Source of the DNA: Alphaproteobacteria bacterium
Lineage (GTDB): Bacteria; Pseudomonadota; Alphaproteobacteria; UBA8366
Direction: 5' to 3'
NCBI GenBank assembly: GCA_021774335.1
Contig: JAJFJD010000040.1
Span: 248,001 to 312,000, forward strand
Length of the DNA stretch: 64,000 nt
Below, piece after piece: positions 46,416 to 55,337 of this stretch (its first letter is position 1; the number at the start of each line of letters is the position of its first letter). The notes beneath the pieces are model-generated. The model did not search any database. It had not been told where the DNA came from and worked only from the letters and a program-made list of their open reading frames with translations. Position numbers and translations under genes: made by a program.

Positions 46416-46919
46416 ATGCCCTATACGTTAGACGAGTTTTCCGCCGACTGCCGCGAAGCGTTGAAGGCGGATTCCGGCCCGGCCGGACAAGAGCAGGTAC
46501 GCCAGATCGTTGAGAAAGCGCTGAGGGACAAAGAATTCGTCGCCACGCATCTGCGCGACGATGTCGAGGCCGAGCGCAACATCATTTATGAAGACCCGGA
46601 TCTGGGTTTTTGCATCTGTGCGCATGTCTACAATGGAGCCAAGAAAGGCTTCCCGCACGATCACGGTCCGACCTGGGCGATCTACGGCCAGGCCATCGGC
46701 GAGACCGAGATGACCGACTGGAAGGTGGTCACCCCGGCAGATGGCGAAAAGGCAGCGAAGGTCGAACTTGCGAAGACCTACAACCTTCAGCCCGGCGACG
46801 CGCATCTTTATCCGGCCGGCGCGATCCATGCGCCATATCGGGATGGACCGACGCGTCTGATCCGGATCGAAGGCGTCAATACCGACAATCTGACCCGTAC
46901 TCGGATCGAGCCTGTTTAA
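46416..46919 (+). CDS. Cupin-fold metal-dependent protein (cysteine dioxygenase-like)
   Basis: A 167-residue double-stranded beta-helix protein. The metal site appears as FPHDHGPTWAIYGQAIGETEM (two His and a downstream Glu) and a distal His in AIHAPYRD. This layout resembles the thiol dioxygenase/CDO-like family of predicted metal-dependent proteins. It is followed 65 bp later by a four-domain rhodanese; a thiol oxygenase with a sulfurtransferase is a known pairing in sulfur amino acid breakdown, so a similar role is plausible but unproven. Confidence 0.75.
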   Translation: MPYTLDEFSADCREALKADSGPAGQEQVRQIVEKALRDKEFVATHLRDDVEAERNIIYEDPDLGFCICAHVYNGAKKGFPHDHGPTWAIYGQAIGETEMTDWKVVTPADGEKAAKVELAKTYNLQPGDAHLYPAGAIHAPYRDGPTRLIRIEGVNTDNLTRTRIEPV

Positions 46920-46984
46920 CGGCCGGTAACGGCGCGCGATAACCGACGCGCCTGCGGGAACCAACTTCCAGGGAGGACTTCGCC

Positions 46985-48589
46985 GTGGGCGACACCATTT
47001 CGCGTTTCAGCGCACAGGATGTGAAAGCACGGATCAAGGATGGCGGCGAATTCGCCATTCTTGACGCCCGCGAGGAATTGACGTTCGGCAAGCGTCATCT
47101 GCTGCTCGCATCCTGCGTGCCGCTCAGCCGGTTAGAGGTGAGAGTGGGCGACCTCGTGCCGCGCCGCGACACGCCGGTCGTGTGGTGCGACGATGGCGAA
47201 GGGATCGCGGAGGCGGCCGCTGCCCGCATGGCCGCGTTGGGATATGAGGACGTATCGGTTCTGGACGGTGGCATTGCCGCCTGGGAAGCGGCGGGGTATC
47301 GCATCTATAGCGGCGTCCACGTGCCGAGCAAGGCCTTTGCGGAAGTGGTCGAGCACGAAGCGGGCACTCCCTACATCGATGCGGAAGAGCTCAAGTCGCT
47401 GATCGACAGCAAGGCCGATATCGCGATTTACGACAGCCGGTCCTACGAGGAGTACAACAACAACAGCATCCCGACCGCGATCAGCGTTCCGGGCGCCGAA
47501 CTCGTCTATCGTTATACCGACCTGACGCCGTCGCCCGAGACCATGGTGATCGTCAATTGCGGTGGCCGCACGCGTAGCATCATCGGGGCACAGTCCCTGA
47601 TCAACGCCGGTTTCAAGAATAAGATCGTTTCGCTGAAGGATGGCACGATGGCCTGGCATCTCGCCGGCTTCGATGTGGTGAACGGCGCCACGCAAACGCC
47701 GCCGGACGTGTCCGATAAGGGGTTCGACGCCGCGATGAGCGGGGCGGCGAAGGTTGCCTCCCTATGCGACATTCCGAAGATCGACGCCGCGACGCTCGAC
47801 GCATGGCGCGGCGAAGTGGATACCAAGACCTTGTATGTCCTGGATGTTCGGACGCCGGAAGAATACGAAGCCGGTCATCTGCCCGATGTTCGGTCTGCGC
47901 CGGGCGGACAACTAGTGCAGGAGACGGACAATCACATCGCGGTATGGGGTGCACGGGTCGTGCTGGTCGACGACAACGGCGTCCGCGCCACGATGACCGC
48001 ATCCTGGTTGAAGCAGATGGGGTGGATGGACGTTGCCACCCTGACGATCGACAGCATCGGCGGCGCATTGGAGACCGGGTCGTACCGCCCCGCGGCGCTC
48101 GGGTTCGATCCGTCGACGATAAAAACAATCGATGCCGCCGATTTGAAGGCGCAGCTCGCCGCCGATGGCACCGTCGTCGTGGATTTCGACGACAGCAGGA
48201 CCTATCGCGCGGGGCATATCCCCGGCGCCTGTTTCTCGACCCGCGGCCGTCTCTCGGCGGCATTGTCAAAGCTACCGAAGGCCGACGCGCTGGTGTTCAC
48301 CTCGTCCGACGGCGTATTGGCCGGTCTTGCGGCCGCCGATGCAGCGCAAATGACGGAAATTCCGGTCCAAGTCCTTTCCGGCGGCACCGACGCCTGGGTC
48401 GATGCCGGGAATCCGCTCGAAGAGGGACCGGCGCACATGGCGGATGAGGCCGACGATGTTTGGTTGTCGGCGCGCGAACTGGGTAAGAATCGCGAAGAAG
48501 CGATGCTCGAATATCTGGCCTGGGAAATCGATCTGGTGAACCAGATGGCGACCGATGACGATCACCGGTTCCAGGTCGTAACCGGGTAA
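46985..48589 (+). CDS. Four-domain rhodanese-like sulfurtransferase
   Basis: A 534-residue protein starting at GTG (46985) after AGGGAGGAC. There are four consecutive rhodanese domains (about 1-108, 125-235, 265-365, 378-475). Active loops: domain 1 VVWCDDGEG (Cys68), domain 2 VNCGGRTRS (Cys192), domain 3 VDDNGVR (Asp in place of Cys), domain 4 FTSSDGV (Ser in place of Cys). So two domains can hold persulfide and two are degenerate and may be structural. Probably moves sulfane sulfur in the cytoplasm, with the preceding cupin as partner. Confidence 0.88.
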   Translation: MGDTISRFSAQDVKARIKDGGEFAILDAREELTFGKRHLLLASCVPLSRLEVRVGDLVPRRDTPVVWCDDGEGIAEAAAARMAALGYEDVSVLDGGIAAWEAAGYRIYSGVHVPSKAFAEVVEHEAGTPYIDAEELKSLIDSKADIAIYDSRSYEEYNNNSIPTAISVPGAELVYRYTDLTPSPETMVIVNCGGRTRSIIGAQSLINAGFKNKIVSLKDGTMAWHLAGFDVVNGATQTPPDVSDKGFDAAMSGAAKVASLCDIPKIDAATLDAWRGEVDTKTLYVLDVRTPEEYEAGHLPDVRSAPGGQLVQETDNHIAVWGARVVLVDDNGVRATMTASWLKQMGWMDVATLTIDSIGGALETGSYRPAALGFDPSTIKTIDAADLKAQLAADGTVVVDFDDSRTYRAGHIPGACFSTRGRLSAALSKLPKADALVFTSSDGVLAGLAAADAAQMTEIPVQVLSGGTDAWVDAGNPLEEGPAHMADEADDVWLSARELGKNREEAMLEYLAWEIDLVNQMATDDDHRFQVVTG

Positions 48590-48711
48590 AGCCGCGGCGC
48601 TAGCCGGCCCACTCGACGCGGCGGCAGTTTCGCGGAACAATACCGCCGAATTCACTACGATCCGATACCGGTCGGTTCCGGCCGGGAATTTCCGAATGGG
48701 AGTCTGACAGC

Positions 48712-49914
48712 ATGGGCATTCTCGCGCCGCGAATGAACCGATTCAAACCCTCGCCAAGCCAAATCGCGTCCGCGCGGGTGCGTGAGCTTCAGGCCGAGGG
48801 ACGCACGATCATCAAGCTTACCGCCGGTGAGCCGGACTTCGCGACGCCGGATCATGCCAAACAGGCGGTGATCGATCTGATGGACCGGAACGAAATCTGG
48901 TACGCGCCGATCAACGGAACCCAGCAGATGCGCGAAGCGGCGCAGCTCAAATTCAAGCGCGATCACGGTCTCCACTATGACCTGGATCAGATCACGGCGA
49001 GTGCGGGAACCAAACAGATCTTGTTCAACGCGCTGATGGCGACCGTCGGTCCGGGCGACGAGGCGATCATCCCTGCACCGCATTGGGCATCCTATCCCGA
49101 CATGGTCCAATTGGCGGGCGGGACGCCGGTGATCGTGAGCTGCGGGCAGAACAACCAATTCAAGATGCGTCCCGAGCAGCTTGAAGAAGCGATCACGGAA
49201 AAGACGAAGTGGCTGATCTTCTGCTCGCCGAGCAATCCGACCGGGGCGACTTACTCACCCGCCGAAATGAGGGCGCTTGCCGACGTGCTGTTGAAGCACC
49301 CGCATGTCCATATCCTGACCGACGACGTCTATGAGCATCTGATTTATGACGGGCGGGAATTCTCGACCTTCGCGCAGGTCGAACCGAAGCTCTATGACCG
49401 CACGATAACGTGCAACGGGATTTCGAAGGCATATTCGATGACCGGATGGCGGCTTGGGTTCGCCGGCGGGCCGAAGGAGATCATCGACGCCATGGCGAAG
49501 CTCCAGTCGCAAAGCGCGTCCGGCGTCAGCGCCGTGGCCCAGGCCGCGGGCATTGCCGCCATTACCGGGCCGCAGGAGATCGTGCGCGAGCATACCGCAA
49601 ACCTGCAGCGCCGCCGGGACCTGATGTTTGAGAAATTAAGTGCGGCCGACGGATTGAGCTGCGACTTACCGGAAGGCGCGATGTACATCTTCTGTTGCTG
49701 CGCCGGCGCGATTGGCAAACGCGCGCCGGACGGACGTGTCATCGAGAACGATACCGACTTCGCGCTGTATCTGTTGGATTCGGTTGGGGTCGCCGTTGTT
49801 CAAGGCGTCGCTTACGGATTGTCGCCGTACTTCCGGGCCAGCTTTGTGGCCCCTGAAGAAGACATCATTAAAGGCGGCGATCTGATCCAGGAGGCCTGTG
49901 CGGCGTTGACCTGA
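48712..49914 (+). CDS. Class I/II PLP-dependent aminotransferase (aspartate aminotransferase-like)
   Basis: A 400-residue fold-type I aminotransferase: LTAGEPDFATPDHAKQAV, ASAGTKQILFNALMA, FCSPSNPTGATYSPAEM, TDDVYEHLIYDG and the PLP lysine in CNGISKAYSMTGWRLGF. This set matches bacterial AspC of the Ib subgroup, which transaminates aspartate and often other amino acids with 2-oxoglutarate. Start ATG 48712; 122 bp after the rhodanese gene. The near neighbours (cupin, rhodanese) would allow a role in cysteine or cysteine-sulfinate breakdown, but a housekeeping AspC is equally possible. Confidence 0.92.
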   Translation: MGILAPRMNRFKPSPSQIASARVRELQAEGRTIIKLTAGEPDFATPDHAKQAVIDLMDRNEIWYAPINGTQQMREAAQLKFKRDHGLHYDLDQITASAGTKQILFNALMATVGPGDEAIIPAPHWASYPDMVQLAGGTPVIVSCGQNNQFKMRPEQLEEAITEKTKWLIFCSPSNPTGATYSPAEMRALADVLLKHPHVHILTDDVYEHLIYDGREFSTFAQVEPKLYDRTITCNGISKAYSMTGWRLGFAGGPKEIIDAMAKLQSQSASGVSAVAQAAGIAAITGPQEIVREHTANLQRRRDLMFEKLSAADGLSCDLPEGAMYIFCCCAGAIGKRAPDGRVIENDTDFALYLLDSVGVAVVQGVAYGLSPYFRASFVAPEEDIIKGGDLIQEACAALT

Positions 49915-50110
49915 TCCTGCCGCCGAGCGCAAAGTTTGGTGATTTAAGTACTCCGACTAAATTTCTGTCCTGATTACCTGAATTGATTAAGTCATAAGGG
50001 TGGAAATACTATTAGTTACATTAGTGCCGAATAGAAACTGTTTTGCAGTTCTACTGTAAAATACAATTCTATTAATCGATTCGTAGTATGGTTCATTAAT
50101 CACCGGACAT

Positions 50111-51268
50111 ATGCATCAGCGCCCGAAACTGTTCTTTGCGTTCGTGATGCGGGCAAATGGCGTAACGGGGATCCATACGTCGATGCATGCCGCGTTGAAG
50201 GGTATCCGGGATCTCGGCGTCGATGGGGAGATCGTCACGCCGTTCGATGCTTCGCCGATTAAATATCTTCCGGTGTTCGGAATGCGCAAGCTGATCACGC
50301 CATTCAGCCGCGCGGCCGGCGTGTGGTGGCATCGGCGTTTTCATGGCCCGATACTTGAGCAGGTCCTGCGACAGAAGCTCGGCGCTCCCGGCGATGCGAT
50401 CATTTATGCGCAGTGTCCCGTTTCCGCTAAAGCGGCTTTGAGTATCCGCGATCCGTTGCGCCACAAAGTCTATCTGGCGGTCCATTTCAACCATTCCCAA
50501 GCCGATGAATGGCGGGATCAGGGATACATTGCCGAAGGTGGTCGGGTTTGGGCCGGAATCCGGGCGATGGAGCAGGAGGTCTTACCGGCTGTCGACGGCC
50601 TCCTGTATGTCTCGTCCTACATGCGAGACTATCTTGAAAAGCGATTTCCCAGTTTGGCGTCGAAGCCGTCAATTGTCGGCGTGAATTTTTTGGACATGTC
50701 GACGCAGGATGCATCACACGGCGAGAAGACGGGTGATCTGGTTACCGTCGGGTCACTCGAGCCGCGGAAGAACCAAGCCTATATTCTTCACGTCCTCGGC
50801 GAGGCCAAACAGCGAGGCCATCGTTACACCCTCACGATCGTTGGCGATGGACCCGACAGGGGGCATCTCGATCGGTTGGCGGTTCATCTCGGCATCGAAG
50901 ATCAGGTCACCTTCGTGGGCGTGTCGAACACTGTCTTCGACCATCTCGCGTCCCATCGTGTCTTGGTACATGCCGCAAAAATGGAATCATTCGGCCTCGT
51001 CGTGGTGGAAGCGATGGCGCACGGCCTGCCGGTTGTCGCCGCACCGGTCGGCGGCATCACCGAGTTGTTCGCCGATGGGGGCGAGGGATTGCATTGGCCG
51101 CTGAATGACGTGATGGCCGGGGCCGATACGCTCATCCGTATCATGGAAGACCGGGACCTGCAGCGCCGCATGGGCATCGCGGCGCAACAGCGCTTTGCGA
51201 CGCAGTTTCATGCGACGAAGGTGTTGCCGCAGCTCCGCGACTTTCTTCTGGATGGGATGGAGGCCTGA
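50111..51268 (+). CDS. Glycosyltransferase family 4 (GT-B) protein
   Basis: A 385-residue GT-B enzyme. N-domain: FFAFVMRANGVTGIHTSMHAALK. The nucleotide-sugar domain has TVGSLEPRKNQAYILHVLG, LTIVGDGPDRGHLDRLA, QVTFVGVSNTVFDHLASHRV and the E-X7-E motif in MESFGLVVVEAMAHGLPVVA. It transfers a sugar from an NDP-sugar onto a lipid or polysaccharide acceptor. The next gene (alkaline-phosphatase-superfamily hydrolase) starts directly after its stop codon with no gap, so the two are translated together. Confidence 0.9.
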   Translation: MHQRPKLFFAFVMRANGVTGIHTSMHAALKGIRDLGVDGEIVTPFDASPIKYLPVFGMRKLITPFSRAAGVWWHRRFHGPILEQVLRQKLGAPGDAIIYAQCPVSAKAALSIRDPLRHKVYLAVHFNHSQADEWRDQGYIAEGGRVWAGIRAMEQEVLPAVDGLLYVSSYMRDYLEKRFPSLASKPSIVGVNFLDMSTQDASHGEKTGDLVTVGSLEPRKNQAYILHVLGEAKQRGHRYTLTIVGDGPDRGHLDRLAVHLGIEDQVTFVGVSNTVFDHLASHRVLVHAAKMESFGLVVVEAMAHGLPVVAAPVGGITELFADGGEGLHWPLNDVMAGADTLIRIMEDRDLQRRMGIAAQQRFATQFHATKVLPQLRDFLLDGMEA

Positions 51269-52786
51269 ATGGGCGCGAAGGTTCTGGTCTTCGGTGTCGA
51301 TGCGATGGAGTTGTCGCTCGTCGACGCCTGGATCGACGATGGATCCTTGCCCAACTTGGCATCATTACGGGAACAAGGTCTTTTTGGCGTTGTCCGAAAT
51401 CCACCGCGACGGTTTAGCGGCGCGTCCTGGCCGAATTTCTATACGGCGGTCGGTCCCCATCGCCATGGGCAATATCTCCGGACCCGATTCAACCCCGAGG
51501 ACTATCGCTATCACGGATACCGCCCGGATCATGATCGCATGCCGGCCTTCTGGACCGATGCTGCCTGGCGGGAGAAGCGCATCGCGGTCATCAACATGCC
51601 TTACGCGCCCGTCCATGAGGGTCTCAATGGAATGCAGGTGACGGAGTGGGGCGTCCATGATTATCACCACCGCACCATCCGAACCTGGCCCGCGTCGCTT
51701 GCTGACGACGTCCTCTCGAAATACGGCGGTGATCCTGTCGGACTGTGCGAGATCGACGATCGCACACCAGCCGAGTTTCAGGCCTTTCGGGAAAACCTAC
51801 TGAAACGGGTGCGCGCCAAGCGCGACATGCTCTGCCATTACCTGCGATCGGATCATTGGGACCTGTTCGTCTCGGTCATGGATGAGACGCATTGCGTCGG
51901 CCATCAGACATGGCATCTTCATGATCCGTCGCATCCGCGGCATGACTCGGACATCGCCGCCGCGATGGGCGATCCAATGAAGGATGTCTATCGGGAAATC
52001 GATGCCGCGTTTGGCGCGATCCGCGATTGCGTCGATGAAGATTGCACCATCCTCTTCGTCTCGACCCACGGAATGGGCCCGACCAGCGATGGCAACCTGG
52101 TATTCGACGACATCTTGCGCCGGATCGAGGGAATAGACGTTGGCGGAGGACCACAGGCGATCTCGGCGATCAAGCGCGTGCAGGCCGCGATGCCCGCGTG
52201 GCTGCGGGACTTGCTGCAGCCCATCAAGGAACGCATTTCGTTGAAGGTCACCGAGGAGCTTCGCAAGGGCGATCGCGCCAAGCGGCGATACTTCTCGATC
52301 CCGACACAAGACCCCGCCGCCGGCGTGCGGTTCAATCTGGCCGGACGCGAAAACCATGGATTGGTGGAGCCCGGCGAGCAATACGATGCGGTCGTCGAGC
52401 ATCTCAGCCGGGAACTGCATGCGCTGACAGACGGCCGGACCGGCAAGCCGTTGGTGGAGAGGATCATTCGGCAGGAAGATCTGGACCTGACCGGCTATGA
52501 CGGCAATCCACCGGACCTGATCGTGCAATGGGCCGTTATGGACCCGCCGTGGATTCAGTCGCCGACGCTGGGCCGCATCGACCCGATTTACAACAATCGT
52601 GCCGGCGACCATCGGATGCTGGGATTCATGATGGCGGCCGGCCCGACCGTTCGCCCCGGCCAGTTGGATCACACCGTCGCGCTGGAAGATTTCGCCTCGA
52701 CAATCGCTGGCCTCCTTGGTCTTGATGTTGCCGAGACCGATGGCGCGCCGATCCAGTCGATTTCGCCGGGCGGCCGGGAAAACTAA
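51269..52786 (+). CDS. Alkaline phosphatase superfamily phosphodiesterase/pyrophosphatase-like protein
   Basis: A 505-residue protein of the nucleotide pyrophosphatase/phosphodiesterase type. Metal and nucleophile sites: VLVFGVDAMELSLVDAW (first Asp), PRRFSGASWPNFYTAVGPHRHG (nucleophile Ser/Thr region), SVMDETHCVGHQTWHLHD (Asp/His) and VSTHGMGPTSDGN (His/Gly). No signal peptide is seen, so it is probably cytoplasmic. It may cleave a phosphodiester or pyrophosphate in an envelope glycan precursor made with the abutting glycosyltransferase (inference). Confidence 0.85.
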   Translation: MGAKVLVFGVDAMELSLVDAWIDDGSLPNLASLREQGLFGVVRNPPRRFSGASWPNFYTAVGPHRHGQYLRTRFNPEDYRYHGYRPDHDRMPAFWTDAAWREKRIAVINMPYAPVHEGLNGMQVTEWGVHDYHHRTIRTWPASLADDVLSKYGGDPVGLCEIDDRTPAEFQAFRENLLKRVRAKRDMLCHYLRSDHWDLFVSVMDETHCVGHQTWHLHDPSHPRHDSDIAAAMGDPMKDVYREIDAAFGAIRDCVDEDCTILFVSTHGMGPTSDGNLVFDDILRRIEGIDVGGGPQAISAIKRVQAAMPAWLRDLLQPIKERISLKVTEELRKGDRAKRRYFSIPTQDPAAGVRFNLAGRENHGLVEPGEQYDAVVEHLSRELHALTDGRTGKPLVERIIRQEDLDLTGYDGNPPDLIVQWAVMDPPWIQSPTLGRIDPIYNNRAGDHRMLGFMMAAGPTVRPGQLDHTVALEDFASTIAGLLGLDVAETDGAPIQSISPGGREN

Positions 52787-52927
52787 CAACGCCAAATTTG
52801 TATCCAGCGTCTATTGCAATGCCCGGCGTCAACTTGCCACGTGTTTGCTTTAGGGGCAGATTTGGGGCGTTTGGAGGCGCTAAACGCCCATCGCTTTCCG
52901 TCAATCACCGCAAAAGGATCCATCGCC

Positions 52928-54094
52928 ATGCCAGCCGAATTCGCCGAAGAAGAGCGGATGCTGATCGACCTCGTCGAGAAGTTCGTCGAGAACGAATTGA
53001 TGCCTTTGGAGAAGGCCGTTATGGCGCGTGAAGCGGCCGGCGAGCCCTGGTCGCTGGTGCCCGAAGAGGAAGGGCCGTTGCTGGCAAAGTGTAAGGAGCT
53101 TGGCCTGTGGGCGCTCGACGCGCCGGAGGAAGCGGGCGGCATGGCACTGCCGTCGACGGTCATGCTGGCGTTGCAGGAGCGGTTGAAGCGCACGGTGACG
53201 CCATTTATCTTCCCGCCGGACTCGCCGAACCTCCACATGCTCGAGGCCGTGGCGTCGCCGGAGCAGAAGAAGAAATATATGGAGCCGTATGCCCAGGGCG
53301 AGATGAAATCCTGTATCGGCATATCCGAGCCCGGCGCCGGCGGCGATCCGGCGCAGATGAAGACGCGGGCGATCCGCGACGGGGACGAGTGGGTCATCAA
53401 CGGCCGAAAGATATGGGTCTCCAACGTGCCCAAGGCCGATTTCATCATCCTGATGGCGGTGACCGATCCGGACAAGGGCGCGCGCGGCGGCATTACGGCC
53501 TTTATCCTGGAGAAAGGCACGCCGGGCTTCACGATCGAGCGCGAGATCCCGATGTTGGGCGGCTCCCGAACCTATGAGTTGGTTCTGGACGATGTTCGCC
53601 TCAAAGACAGTCAGGTCCTGGGCGAGGTTGGGCAGGGGTTCGCACCGATGCAGAAGCGACTGACCGTCCGGCGGCTGGAAATCGGTGCGATGGGCGTCGG
53701 CATGGCGTCCCGCGCGCTTGAGATGATGTGCGAACACACGCAGCAGCGCGAGACATTCGGTACGCTTCTGTCCGACCGCCAGGCGATCCAATGGTGGATC
53801 GCCGATGCGGCCACCAAGATTCACGCGACGCGGTTGATGGTGCAGGACGCCGCGGAGAAACAGGATCGGGGCGAGGACGTGCGCACGGAAGCGTCGATGA
53901 TCAAGGTCTTCGCCACGGAAATGGCGACCGAGGTGCTGGATCATGCGATGCAGAGCTTCGGCGCCATGGGCATGACCCGCGAACTTCCCTTCGCCATCAT
54001 GTCGCAGCGCTTGCGCCTTTCCCGAATCTACGAGGGACCGACCGAGGTGCATCGCATGGTAATCGCGCGCCGCACGCTTCGGAAATACGGCTAG
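52928..54094 (+). CDS. Acyl-CoA dehydrogenase
   Basis: A 388-residue FAD enzyme from the ATG at 52928 (MPAEFAEEERMLIDLVEKFV); an upstream in-frame ATG adds 38 unconserved residues. Motifs: SCIGISEPGAGGDPAQMKT (FAD/substrate loop), VINGRKIWVSNVPKADF, MLGGSRTYELVLDDVRL, and the C-terminal MRTELPFAIM-type helix ending RIYEGPTEVHRMVIARRTLRKYG. It would introduce a 2,3 double bond in an acyl-CoA with electrons passing to ETF. The neighbouring iron-ADH homologue starts 26 bp later, suggesting one catabolic unit. Confidence 0.9.
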   Translation: MPAEFAEEERMLIDLVEKFVENELMPLEKAVMAREAAGEPWSLVPEEEGPLLAKCKELGLWALDAPEEAGGMALPSTVMLALQERLKRTVTPFIFPPDSPNLHMLEAVASPEQKKKYMEPYAQGEMKSCIGISEPGAGGDPAQMKTRAIRDGDEWVINGRKIWVSNVPKADFIILMAVTDPDKGARGGITAFILEKGTPGFTIEREIPMLGGSRTYELVLDDVRLKDSQVLGEVGQGFAPMQKRLTVRRLEIGAMGVGMASRALEMMCEHTQQRETFGTLLSDRQAIQWWIADAATKIHATRLMVQDAAEKQDRGEDVRTEASMIKVFATEMATEVLDHAMQSFGAMGMTRELPFAIMSQRLRLSRIYEGPTEVHRMVIARRTLRKYG

Positions 54095-54119
54095 GCCGCA
54101 ACGGACGATTGGAAACACG

Positions 54120-55334
54120 ATGAGCCGACAGGCATTCAGGGCAGCCGGATATCCGTGGCGCTTGTATTGCGGGCCGCAGGTCATCGAGCAGCGGCTGAAC
54201 GAAGCGATGGATCGAACCGGCGCCAAACGGGCCATGGTTATCTGTTCGCCGTCGATCAACCGGCGAACCAATACCGTGCAACGCATCGAGGCGGCGTTGG
54301 GCGACCGCTTTGCCGGCGTGTTCGACGGGATCGAGAAAGACTCGACCTTTGCATCGGTCGATGCTGCACGGCAGGCCGCCGTGGACGCGAAGGCGGACCT
54401 GTTGATCGCGGCCGGCGGTGGCAGTGTCATCGTGGCGGTGCGCGCCGTGGCGATCTTCCTGGCGGAGGCGGGCGATCCCTTCGAGATCATGACGCAATAC
54501 CCGGAAGGGAAACCGGCCTACAGCCCGCGCCTCATGGCGCCGAAGCCACCGATCATCAATATCCCGACCACGCCGACCAGCGCGATGAACCGGGCCGGGA
54601 CTGGACTGAAGAACCCCGATCTGGATCAACGGATGGAGTATTTCGATCCCAAGACCCGGCCGAACGCGATCTTTCTCGACGATGAAGTATTGCTCACTGC
54701 GCCGAAGGATGTCGTTCGCTCGACGGCAACAACGGTCTTCGCCAGCACGGTCAGCGCCTTGTCGCAGAAGGGCCTGAATCCGTTGGTGGCGGGTGATCGG
54801 GACAACGCTTTCCGGCTGGCGCACGGGGCCTACCTGCGCCTGATGGATAATCTCGATGATCCGGCGCTGCGCACCGATCTATGCTTGGCGGCATTCCTGC
54901 AGAACCGCGCCGAAGACGACGGACGCGGCCGGTTTCATGGCGGCCCGTTTTCGGGGAACTATGCGGTATCGACGGCGCTGCACATCCGCTATCCCACCGT
55001 CGGGCAGGGTGAATCGACCTCGGTCGTGCACGCCCCTGCAATGCGGCTCGCCGAAGATGTCGACCTACAGGCGGCGCGTCAGGTCGCCGAAGGGATCGGC
55101 GTGTGGTCCGATGGGATGGATGCGGGGCAGGCGACCGGTGCGGTTGCCGACGCTGTCGAGGATATCTATGAGCGGACCGGCGTGCCGACGCAGCTTCGCC
55201 AACTCGACATACCGAAGGACGACTTGATCAACATCGCCAGGGAAACCGTGAAGAATTTCAATGCCAATGCGGGTGCACGCTCCGAGGAGCAACAAATCCA
55301 GGACTCGCTCCGGTTGCTGGAAGCTGCCTGGTAA
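54120..55334 (+). CDS. Iron-containing alcohol dehydrogenase-like protein lacking the metal ligands
   Basis: A 404-residue member of the dehydroquinate synthase-like/iron-ADH fold. The nucleotide loop is present but altered (AAGGGSVIVAVRAVA instead of GGGSxxDxAK). At the positions where iron-ADHs carry Asp and His (GMDALTHA-type motif) this protein has STATTVFAST. In place of the second pair (HGMAHPLG...PHG) it has SGNYAVSTALHIRYP and VGQGESTSV. So all four usual metal ligands appear to be missing, although the length and fold-related blocks (PTTPTSAMN, LRQLDIPKDDL) are kept. It may be an inactive homologue or a metal-free enzyme. It lies 26 bp after the acyl-CoA dehydrogenase gene. Confidence 0.78.
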   Translation: MSRQAFRAAGYPWRLYCGPQVIEQRLNEAMDRTGAKRAMVICSPSINRRTNTVQRIEAALGDRFAGVFDGIEKDSTFASVDAARQAAVDAKADLLIAAGGGSVIVAVRAVAIFLAEAGDPFEIMTQYPEGKPAYSPRLMAPKPPIINIPTTPTSAMNRAGTGLKNPDLDQRMEYFDPKTRPNAIFLDDEVLLTAPKDVVRSTATTVFASTVSALSQKGLNPLVAGDRDNAFRLAHGAYLRLMDNLDDPALRTDLCLAAFLQNRAEDDGRGRFHGGPFSGNYAVSTALHIRYPTVGQGESTSVVHAPAMRLAEDVDLQAARQVAEGIGVWSDGMDAGQATGAVADAVEDIYERTGVPTQLRQLDIPKDDLINIARETVKNFNANAGARSEEQQIQDSLRLLEAAW

Positions 55335-55337
55335 GGC

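Noticed and set aside
52901-54490. A 529-residue minus-strand frame
   Set aside because: Antisense to the acyl-CoA dehydrogenase, which carries clear family motifs; no features of its own.
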